Below, piece by piece: positions 49,701 through 61,700 of a DNA stretch of 64,000 nucleotides (the first letter of the stretch is position 1; every line of letters begins with the position of its first letter). Origin of the DNA: Metopolophium dirhodum (taxonomy: Eukaryota; Arthropoda; Insecta; Hemiptera; Aphididae); assembly GCF_019925205.1 (NCBI RefSeq), contig NC_083567.1:25916001-25980000 (forward strand), read 5' to 3'. The notes below the pieces were generated by a model. It saw only the letters and a program-made list of their open reading frames with translations, did no database searches and had not been told where the DNA came from. The position numbers and the translations under genes are program-made.

Positions 49701-52700
49701 GTCAATAATATTTAGAAAGTCATAATATCTTATAACTTATTAGGTACTAAATTCTATAGAATGATGAAGTGGGGTCAATTAACTTACTATAAAATATCGA
49801 GGATTTTCTAACCCGTCGTAACTGGTAATTCTCAAAGACCAATGGTCTGGATAGTCGGGAGTTAATGTGTCAATTAATACTCCAAACGGTTTATTTTCTT
49901 TACTTTCGTTATATATGCGCCAAGATATTTTGATCGGAATTTCACTATTATTCAATATTTGTAATCGGTTTTCTGACTCCATCGAGTAGAGGCTGAAGCT
50001 TAACAAACAATTCACTTAAGTCAGATGTGTTACCAACTTAATACATGTACAGTGGCTTGAAATATTTGTCATAAAATACATTAAGTTTCTATACAATATT
50101 ATACTCGTGTATATAAAAAAACATTTTTTTATCACACTTTCCTCAATAAGCATAATAATTTTACATTTTTTTCTTTGATTTTGTGTATTTTTGTCAATAC
50201 ATAGGTAAAATAAAAATACATATCAATAAAAATTTTTTTTTTTTTTATTTAGTAGGAGTGTGTAACACTTTGTGTAACCCTTTATATAATCCCTTTATAG
50301 GTTCGTATTGAACACAGATGGTACTTTAGAATGGTCATTATTTATATTTTGTGTTAGTTTTCAGAGAAATTCAAAAAATTTTAATAAATCGTAGAAATAC
50401 TTTGAAATTTATGGCCAACCATCTTTACCTAACATGTATTTTGATTGTTTCTTTTACTGGTTACTTAGTAAGAAAATTCAGTAGACTAGAAATGACTATT
50501 GTATCTACTTTAAATTGTTTAAAATTAAATTTAATATAGGTAGGTAACCCTAATTAAGAGGACTTATTCAATTTAATATTTTAACAATTTTGATGAAATT
50601 TATCAGTTAGTCGATTTAACGCACTTCAAACAATTGAAGTTTATAACAACTGTACATTACATAATTTGTATAAAATCAAACTGTTATTCATATTAAATTT
50701 TATCATCGTTTCAACTACACTATACATTTAGAATTCAAAAAGTCAAGTACTCTCCTAAATGATATAATATTCACCTTTTCAATAAAAAAAGGCTTTTCGA
50801 AGCTAGAAAAATGTTCTATAAATACCAGAGTATACTGCGATAATCTCGAAATTGTTTCCCTAATTGAACTCAATACTGTCTTGGGTAAATTTTAACAATT
50901 TTATGTGCATTAGTTATGGTGTTTATATACATTAGAGTTGCAATAACTAACAACATATTATACCTAGGTACTGTTAAAAATGAATCGGATGAAGAATAGG
51001 TTATTATTTAACAGTTTTCACATGGGATAACTGAATAAGGTTGATATACTTTTTAGTGTCGAACAATTTATAATATACGGGGGATGGAGTTGCCGAGCGG
51101 ATTAAGGCGTCGGTTGTGACGCGCACTGATGCCGGTTCAAAACCTCGGCCGTGGGCGGCATTTTTCTTCGGGCAAGTCATGGTGTCCTGAAAGAAGTGCC
51201 GCCATCCCCCACCTGGGCATGGCAGATACCTACGGGTACCCACTAAAAAATCTGCCAAACTGTGTAAACGTATTTAAACCTACAACACCCACACAGTTAA
51301 AAACCACCCAATGTCCTAAGTTGCCGCAGGTAAATTAATAAAAAAAAAAATGATAGTACGGTAAGTAGAAAAAAGTGTTTTCTAAAAAAAAAATAAAAAT
51401 AACGGTATTTGTGATTTAGATGCTGTACCAACCTACACAGTTTTGAAAAAAGAAATATGACAGACTAATGATTTACTTATTTTTATGAGATATTTCACAT
51501 AAGTAGTCGATGGCCTATGTTTGTTGTCCCAGTTGACTACAAATTGAATTACGATGTATAGTGACTTACTTGATGGTTGGTTTGTGAACGTCTTTAGCTA
51601 AAGGGTATTCTATAGGGAACGTAATAGCTTTGATGATGAGTGGTATGTGGATGGCCGGTAGAATATCGAGTCCTACGTGTAATTCAATAGTCACCACGTC
51701 CTCATACCGACCCCAAGTCGTGGCTAACACCCATACGGACACTTTGAATTCATCCTGCCCGTACAAAATCTCGTCATCTCTTTCTATCCATATCGAACAA
51801 CGTTTTATCGATGCAATTTCCGTGCCATCTCCATAGGCGTCTACAAAGTAAATAAGATTATAATTTTGAAATTGCTTATTTTACTACCCAGTAAAACGTA
51901 TATAATTACATACGCTATATGTAGATTGTAGGTATAGATCTACACGACAAAGTCTAAATAAATAGCTCGCTAAATTGTATTCACGAAATTAAGAGAGACC
52001 ATCTGTGTTAATTATAATGATGAGACTAAGAGTAAAATTACATTTATATAACTAAATGACATAACTTTGTGGACATAGTTAAATTAAAGAAAATTATGTA
52101 ATTCAAAAAAGCAAAATGTCAATAGACATATTTTAATTTTGTTTGTTAATTTTAAAACTAACTGTACAGCGAATAATAATTAAATAATATAAATTAGATG
52201 GATAAACAAAATAATAGATAGTAACATGATTTAAAGATTAATAGTTTTTTTTTAGTTTTATGATTCTATCAAATGTTATAAGAGCTTTCAAATTTAAATT
52301 CAAACCTAAGTAATAGACAATAGTTATATACATGTAAATATGATTGGAATCTTTGAAGTTGAAATATTATTATTATTCACAACAATACACAATAGAGAAT
52401 TACATTAATTTGTTGTAACAACAGTTGTCGAAATTAACTTTCATATTGTTTCTTGTTTATGCATTGTTACTATATACGTTTAAGTACACAATAATAGAAA
52501 ATACAAATTCATAAAGTATTATGCATAAACACTAATAACTGCAAAGATTTGTTACACTCATATTTTATTTGCTCATCTAACCTATAAATATTTGTTTCTC
52601 CATTAATATTATGAATTAACATAATTTTATATATAGGTAGTTAAAATACGAGATTTATGTAGACATGTAATAATGTACTAATAAAATAAGCAATTATTAA

Positions 52701-55700
52701 TAATATATTATAATTTACAATCAAAACTCATAATAACATCCCTAACTAAAGATGATATATTAATAAATCGTATAGTAGGTATGGAAATGTTATTCAACTT
52801 TAATTGTTTTGTTTTATAAAGTCAATCAGATAAACTCGTTACCTAGTCGTAACTTTATTGATTTAGTTCTTAGAAGTTTACTTATAATCAGGCCCTTAAT
52901 TAAAATTATATCTTAAAAATTACAGTTTTGTTATTTAAATATTAAAAGCAGATACACTAGAGCTTAGTAATTTTATTAAACTAACATAACCATCACAATA
53001 CAATATATTATATTATAATATTGTATTTATTAAATATACCTATTTAATTATATTTTTAAAGTTCATCACTGCAATAATTAATTTGCACAATGTTAAACCC
53101 AATGAGAAGTATCACAATTTAATGAATACTAAACACTACCTATAATTGAATCAACTCATAGGTATATATTTTTTTCTGAGCAGCTAAACAATTATATTTT
53201 CTAAGCATTGTAATAAACGATACATTTAAATAATTTATCATTAGGTGAAGGAAATGCCTATTTTATTTTCATATAAGTACTAAATATTTATACATCTCTT
53301 TTTGTGATGATAAACGTAGGTAGTGGACAAATACGTTTACATAATTGTCACGTTTAAGTAAAAATAACAATCAAAACTACTATAAATATCCCTATTATAT
53401 TAACAGATAAAAAAATATTTTTAAATTAAACATATTATGATAATCAAAAAAATTAACAATTTATTATCAGTTCTTTAAACGGTGTGTTTAGCTGCAACTA
53501 ATATTATCATTGTTTAAACATTTAATAGTAAACCATACTAATAATTAACTTTTTTGTGTAATTTTTATCGTTGATACTTAATTTTTTTGATCCAACGATA
53601 CTAAACTTCGTCCATTCAACGAACTCTGTTTATTTCATAGCCATTAGCAATTAATTTTAGAGTTTTTATCATAATATTTTTTTCTATTAGTGTATCTTCT
53701 CTTACCCATAGCTCAGTTTATATTATGATGAAGCAATATGACATATTGTTTTAATAGCCAGTGTACAATTTTCAATTATTTTTTCCATAAAAATATATTA
53801 TAATGTGTAATTTAATACAAGTCTCAAATATATAAAATCAAAATCAAATTCCTCAATTGTATCCAATAAGAATTTATATTAACGTGCCAGGTATTATACT
53901 TTATAAACAATATAAGTGTTCTGACCCATGTTTATTTGTAGAATTTTTCAATAAAAAAAAAACCCTTGACGGGCATAGTCATTGCGTGGTGTGGTTTGAA
54001 TAATGATTAAAGTCCATTATGTAATTTTTAAATACATGTGATATGGTAAATTACAGCAATTATTTATCCCTCACAGAAAATGGCATAGAAATGATGTGTC
54101 TCTGTAAATAAAACACAGCGGGAATAAAAATTGTTTAGTTTGAGGTGTGAAACTATATTCAACATAATATTATATTTAGTATTGATTATACATCATATTA
54201 TACTATTATATTTATATCATTCAGTGTAGTCGTTAATGATGGATCATGGGTGATTACTCTCTCCCAAAATTACCAAACATTATTACTGCGAATAATAACA
54301 TTATATACATATATCAAATATACTTAAATCTTGGTAAGTGTATGAAATATTACAGAATTTGATTAGCGTAAATTGATGAACATTAGGTTTTTTTTTGTTA
54401 TTCTGTTCGAAATATAGAGTACAAAGTATAAATTTAACTTGTCCCGTGGAAAAAATATTATGTTTCTTCGTTAGAAACACAATGTGTACCACTGTACCTA
54501 CTGATCAAAAACCCCTGCGACAAATTATTTTACCCATCTTGTTCTTAACTTTAAAACCCCTTCACCTTCTGACATCTTTATTTTAAATCTTCATTAGTAC
54601 AGTTGTCATTTGGGATCAAGAATGAAAAAAGTGCATTTTAGTTAACTTATTTTTAAAATTTAAATGTCTATCTTGTGCAGAGAATACAAAAATATACCAT
54701 TAGTCTAACTTACTATCGATTTATGACACCACTAATAATGATTATATTACAATTTTATTTTATATAATATCTAAATCTCAAACTTTTATTTTAAATTCAA
54801 AATTTCCATTTGTAATATTTTTATCAATTGTAAATTAAAAAAACTAACATATTTGAGAATATTTTCCGAAAAAATATGGTCGTTAGTTCTTATATTTAAT
54901 TAATTGTTATTGTAGGTACCTAAGGTAATCTGTTGGATTAGTAAGGCTCTGTGGGCTCTGGAACATGTAAGATGGTTACACGGGCTGTATCTTAATCCTT
55001 AATGTCATACCCAGTTTGAATTATTAAGATAGTTATACCTACTTATTATATTATTATTGTACTTTCAAGATATTATGGAAAGAGAATAATGAATCAGCCA
55101 TAATAAACCCATTATAATAAGCTATTATTCAATAACATATACTACATTGTGACATGAATTTTAAATGTATGTAAGTACATATTTTATGAAATTAAATGTA
55201 ATCTAATAAATCTATTTTTGAAGTTTCAAATTATTGACAAAACAACGTATACATAGTTATTGATAACCATATATTCAATTTTCAAACAAACAAATTTCAA
55301 AATTCTATGGTATTTTAAAATACTATGGAAAAATCACGTCTATATTCATAATTATGCTTAAACGAATCACCACCCCAAATGTCAAGTTTAAAATTATTAT
55401 ATTCTGTATAACGACAAAATAAACTACATGCATTTAGTTTACAACTGGGGTAAATTATAATTTATTGCCAAAATTTTTTACGGTTTTATAAGTTACCGAA
55501 CAATATAACTTCTCTTAAAAGCTACACATCATTATATGGATTCCTGGTCCATAAATATGGCACTCGAACATTTTCCAACATTAAATACCGATCGTTCATA
55601 ACACGCAAAATAATAATAAAAAATATAAATATATATATATATATATATTATATATATTATTTATTTAATATAAAACAAAGTGTTTGGAATTTTAAATAAC

Positions 55701-58700
55701 CGATAATTTAGTGATTATAATATAATACATGTTTAAGACGTAAGTCTAAAATATAGGTGCGATTTACGCAAAATGTTATTTACCCTTTCTCATCAATCAT
55801 ATTGAATGACACACAGTTTTTGGCCACTGATAAAAAAACTTGTCAGTATTTTTTGTCTGTCCCACTTACATGTTTAATAACATTTTATTTGGTACGGAGT
55901 TATTATTATAGTCTCCCTCGCGCACCCTTCTCTAAACGCTAGATAAGACTAGAATCCAAAACTATAGATATCTTCGTACACTGATTAATGCCTGTTGTAG
56001 TTCTCATTAATGTCCATTATTACGTTTTATAGCGATTTAACCGATACAATAATCGATAAGATATTTGATCATACGTTTGGTTTATAATGAATACCCACGT
56101 GGCTTTGTACTTACTGTCTATTTTGCCCGGCACGGAATAGCCGTGATATCTAGCTTTCGTTTTGACTTGACAAGGAATTTTCGTAGGGTTTCGAATAGTT
56201 ATGCTCTGTTCTACAGCTAAACATATTATTTTAAAAACACAGTCAGAAAATATAGATTGTCTCCAAACTGTATTTAATATAATTATTATAAATTTCTGTA
56301 CCTGTATTGCATTCGATGTCTTTAAACGCCATTACGGGGTGGTAGTAGTCCAGATCTTGTTCAATTTGTTGGACCAACGGTGCGCTTAACGGTGTGTGTC
56401 ACGTCTCGGCCATTCTCCAAAACGCCATTTGGTCGGTTCCTGGTCTTCCGGCCTATATATACACGGCAATCGCATCCGGTCATTTTATGGTTTCCCTGTT
56501 AGCTTTTATCAGACCTTTTATGCTCAACGAGCTAGAAACTTTTATGCGTACTCGCTTAGTTGTTTACCGTGGTTATATAATTATTATGTGAAGATTTTTT
56601 TATAATACAATAAAGATACCATACAATTTGACTATGTAAGCGCAAAACAAACTTTCTGATTTAAATGTGCGTAGTATACACACACGATAAAGGTCCTTCA
56701 TTTTTTTCTACTAAAGTGAATTGAAAAATTAGCTTAATGAAGTACTTAATTACATTGTTGAAACATTTAAAATTAACAAGTAATATTAAAAACCGAGAAA
56801 GGATAATGAAGTATCATAATAATAATATAGGGTACATAATACTTATTGCTGTTAAGGAACTCACTGTTGAAATTGACTACAAAATCTTATAAGGATTTGT
56901 AAGTTTTATAGAAATATAATATTGGTTCAGTGATGTTTTGGTGTTATATAACTAAAACTTTATGACTCTTCTGATATATAACACATATTTTTAATATTAT
57001 AACTTTACTCGATTTCATATTCTTCTGCATTTTCTGTATCAAAATTATTTAAATTTTTGGTTATCGAAGTTTGATTGCTTTCGGGATTCTAATAATTCAA
57101 ATTCCGATTGGTCTGTATCGACGATCATTGTTTTTTACTAACAAACGTAAATGATAAATTAAACAATGATGGCTAGAAAGTTAAAATAATAAAATCTTTT
57201 GAAAATTATTATTAGATTTTGAGTTAAAGACGTATATTATAGACGTGTTAATTAAATCATAATATCCAATGTCTTTAGTACATACATTTAAAAAAATACC
57301 CACTGCTTTTATTTCAAATAATTATATTTTAAATTAAGTCATATTAAGTTGGATAACTAACTTAGGTATTAGATACCTAATGGCTAATTATAGTAAAACA
57401 CGATAAAAATATATTAAATAAAATTATGTGAACGTTAAGATGTAAGAAGTAATAACTAATGTGGTTGCAACATTAAAACTGAATTAATTATTGTGTTGTA
57501 GAAATACGTGGGCTCATATACTCAAATAAAATAATAAAAGTATATTGTCTGAACAAAGAATCATTGGAAATTTTAATCATAATAAAAGGGAAACAATGAT
57601 GATCACGGACTCACTGTTACATAGTTTGTACATTATAGTCAAATTCCGAAAACTTTGTTGGATTTCAGTTAATGCTTATTGTATTCAAAGTTTCCGTTGA
57701 CAGTATAGGTACCGTGCAGTAACTTTCGTCAAACAAGGTTAATTTAAGGTATAGATAAAAATTAAATAAATTACTATTGAAATTTGAATATTTACTAAAC
57801 TAAATTATCAAACCTACTTATTCATACAATTAAATGATTATTGATGCATCTGCCACTATGCCTATAGATATATCTTATTATGTGATTATAAAACAATACC
57901 TAGGTACCTATTAAATGTATACCAAATTAAAAAAAAAACAATATCATGGAAATCAGAACGAATAGTGTAGTTTCGTTAAACTCTTATGCAATATTTAAAT
58001 TTATTGATTGGATTACCGATAAAAAAAATATCAAGAAGTTATTATGCGTACTTGTCTTGCCATACAATGCTGCATTCCGTGTCCCATTCGTCGACATACG
58101 TCACTGTAGCACTGAATTCATATATCCAACATTCGACAGTTATCTGCTGTGGTGCAAGTGCGTTGCACTGTACAAAGAATGGTATATGGCATTTGTTTAA
58201 ATGGCCCTAAACAAAATCAATACGCCTTTGGATCAACGTGTCCTTCGTTAGAGTTTCATAGTGTATAGCAGCCCTTACGCTTTTTTTCGGCGTCACAATA
58301 AATTCAAATTCAACGTCCGCGTCACCATTAACGGTCCCACTACTGGGCTTAAACACGCAATCTATTTTATCCGCATCCGATCCCATTGGGTTGCCCCAAG
58401 AGTAGACAAAATCACAATGTGTATTATTGAGCAACCGAATTCCTTTGTGGCTGTGAGGTATGCCCCTGTAAAGGGACTCGGCAATGGTAATAGTGTTAAC
58501 GTTCAAACGCACATCTGGGAGTGTCGCGTAAGTCATGGACTGGGTATGGACCGTCTTTGACCCGGCGAACGACCATTCGACTAATTGACACGAGATTCCA
58601 GTTGCCTGAAGGTTGACAAGATATTATTGTGGACGACCTTACCACCAGGCAGTAGGTGATTATAAATTAATAAAGAAACGCCTCGTCCCTATAAACTAAA

Positions 58701-61700
58701 TTAAGCAGGCTCGTATAATGACTTATTCGCTTGACTAGATACGAACACTTGAGATATTCCACACCATTTAATTAAAACATTAGTCTGGAAGTGATTTTCA
58801 CTTTATGCATACCAAGTTTCAAAATATAATTTAATATTTTTAAGTTTTTTTTTTGTTGTTGTTTAGGTTTACAAATTCAGTCTTATACAAAAACGATAGG
58901 CTTTTTATTTTAATACAATTTAATTTGCCCTGTATTAAATTGATAACCAACAACAATAAAATTATACTGTATGGTATTTATTCGATGACGGGTTGATAAT
59001 TATTACAGATTATAGATTATTTTTTGATATTATGTTTTGGATTTTATTGCAAACACATTATGTATGTCGGTAGATAAATTATAAGTTATTCTATTTGTAC
59101 AATTTCCCTCTTTGAATATTACTTGAATTTACTTCTAACCGAGTAGTTCTTTAATTTATTAAAGAATATTTCACGACATGAAAAAGTAACTGTATTGAGG
59201 AAATTAAATAAAAATATGATTATTGTTGACTATACAAAGTGAAACAGCGTTATTTAACGTCACTAAATTTCTATAAATAATTACCAATAAATTACTTTTT
59301 TCAAAATGTATTCCATTCGAGTTATAAGCATTATACTGGTTATTATATTTTTATATAAAAACATGCATATATATACTATATAGCATACTTACTTATATTT
59401 ACTACTCATACGAGTAGAGTTCGAGTAATTTAACTGTCTAAATTATGAGAATATTTCATGGTGAAATAGTAAATGAATACTACATGTTTAGCAAAAAAAT
59501 TGTGTTAATCATTCTCAGATCTTAAAATCGTATAGTAATCATAATAATGTGTGATAAATGTATCTAGTTAAAAACGTTAGAAAAAAAATATTGGATGGCA
59601 GTAGTATCTAAATATTGTAGCATAAATGTGTTGAAAGATACCTCAAATTCGTCCTAAAATTACACGGTAAAATTGTCTACACCTTCAATAATAACATATT
59701 TTCGTGTTGGATTCAAAACGTTCTAACGAAATAATAAGTAGGTAATACGGTCGAAACGTAGTCGGGGTCGTGAATATCGCACTACTACTTTTATTTTTAT
59801 CCTCATCGTCGGTGGACGACAAGTTTAATGTCTTAATAGCATTAGAATTCTGCAATTGCGTAGTATAATTTCCTACCAGCTACGCGTTTAACCCATTCCC
59901 CGACCGAGCCACCTTAGCATTTTCCTCTTACCTCGGTGTCGACCGGTGTCTTAAAGTTCAACGTCGCCATATGCTGCATCTGCGTCGTACTTCCGTTTCC
60001 GTACGGTCCGAACGACTTGGCGTCACCGCGCAGGACTCAACCCTGCACTGTCGAACGCGTACAGACGCCTTTGCACTAGAAACGGCCCGTCGGAGGTCAC
60101 CTCGAATTCAACGTGGTACGACTCCAGCGTACCGGCGCAGACGTGGCCCAGCGGTGCCATCGCCGGCCGGCCGCTCACTCTGGGCACCTGTTCGACCGCG
60201 CCGCGCACGTATAGCACCGTCTCGCCGGTGGACCCGTCCCGGTTTTGGGCCGAGAACCTCAACGTCTCCCGCAACTGGGACCCGGACGCAGGGGTTCGAC
60301 CTGCACGCTGATCTTGGCCCGATCCACGACTTCGAACGACTCGGGGGGCCACCCCCACGGCCGCGCTGGCGTTATCGGCGCTGGGCATCCACGAGACGCG
60401 CACGGGACATGACCCGTTGTTGGTAAAGGTCACCGTTTCTTTTACGCACTGATCGGTCCTACAACAATAATAATAATATATGCGCAAGGCCGTATCCAGA
60501 ATTGTTTTCGGGGGGGGGGGGGGGGGGGGAGGGTTGAAAATAAGACATTTTGAAGAAATTTAGTGAGCGACAATTATTAATGTGCGCCATTGAAGCTATG
60601 TCCGTAGGTATATATTATTTTATTTAGAGGTATTACCTACCTTAGCTGGTGCCAATTCAGGTCCACTATTATGCGGTCGGTACATAATGATATCCGTTCT
60701 TTGCCATTGTACTCGGCTATCACTTCGATTTCAGCCATTTCTATTGACAGCGACTGTAAAACAGATTATTACGTTAGGGCCGTTTGGAAACGTTATAGTT
60801 TTGAAAGACTACAACTGTAAACAGGTATATCGATAACTTTTTCTCATTTATTATTTCAAAGCTGATTGCAAATACCCGGAACTTACTTTACTTTTTTATC
60901 CTGGTCAAACAACAACCAGAAAACTAATAACAGAAATCTAATACCATACATATGAAATATCGAAACAAAAATCGGCTTGTATAATGTTTAATCAGACGAG
61001 ATATTGTTTTAATTTAGTTTTTGTTCGGTATGGGTAAAGCATAATAATCCAATCGCTATTATATTATTTAATGGTATTCAATGAAAATATGGATTTTTCA
61101 ATATTTTAATATCATTTAAGCAAAGAACATTCAAAAACTGTTGTAATATTTAGGTTCTACGATTTTCATTGATGATATAGATTCATGTTTTATGATGTTT
61201 GGTGTTCAACAGAATATGTACCTATTTATAAGGTTAGGAAAAAGAACGCACTCATTTATTTATGTTAAAATGATTAATTGACTTACGATAATAACTAGTA
61301 AATGGGAAAGTAAAAAAAAATTATTTAATGATCTTAGTTATTCTGATTTCTGTTTCAAAAATAATGTCAGTTTTACCTCCGTACTTATATTTAATACAAT
61401 TTTAATTTTTTTATTTTTATTGATTATATTTTAATACTTGATAGATATTAAACATTCGTTCGGCTTAAATAGGCTTAACCTATTCATATTTAAAAAATGA
61501 GATTGACTTAGAATCTATTATGCATACTATGTTGTTACATGACGTAGGTATAATTCTTATTCCTATTGGCTATTACTTACTATTTATAATATTTTGTAAT
61601 ACCTACGTTTTTAATCAAAACATTTGAAATAAAATTACATCCTCTAATTATTTACACGTTGAAGTTATTGTTATTAATGGCGTTTGATGCAGACGGTCAT

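Noticed and set aside
51079..51150. A genuine tRNA gene
   Set aside because: A and B boxes are present, but the arms do not pair properly as a tRNA and the sequence continues into a SINE body with an A-tail.
51004..51338. Open frames on both strands around 51.1 kb
   Set aside because: They lie over the tRNA-derived SINE and have no protein similarity I can see.
58207..58209. TAG as the end of a separate gene
   Set aside because: The same bases form a good acceptor, the following frame stays open and completes the ASH strand, and phases to the next exons agree.
58261..58560. 99-codon plus-strand frame
   Set aside because: Antisense shadow of ASH exon 4.
59971..60426. 151-codon plus-strand frame
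   Set aside because: It is antisense to exon 3 of the ASH gene; open only because of the GC content, Arg/Pro-rich with no motif.
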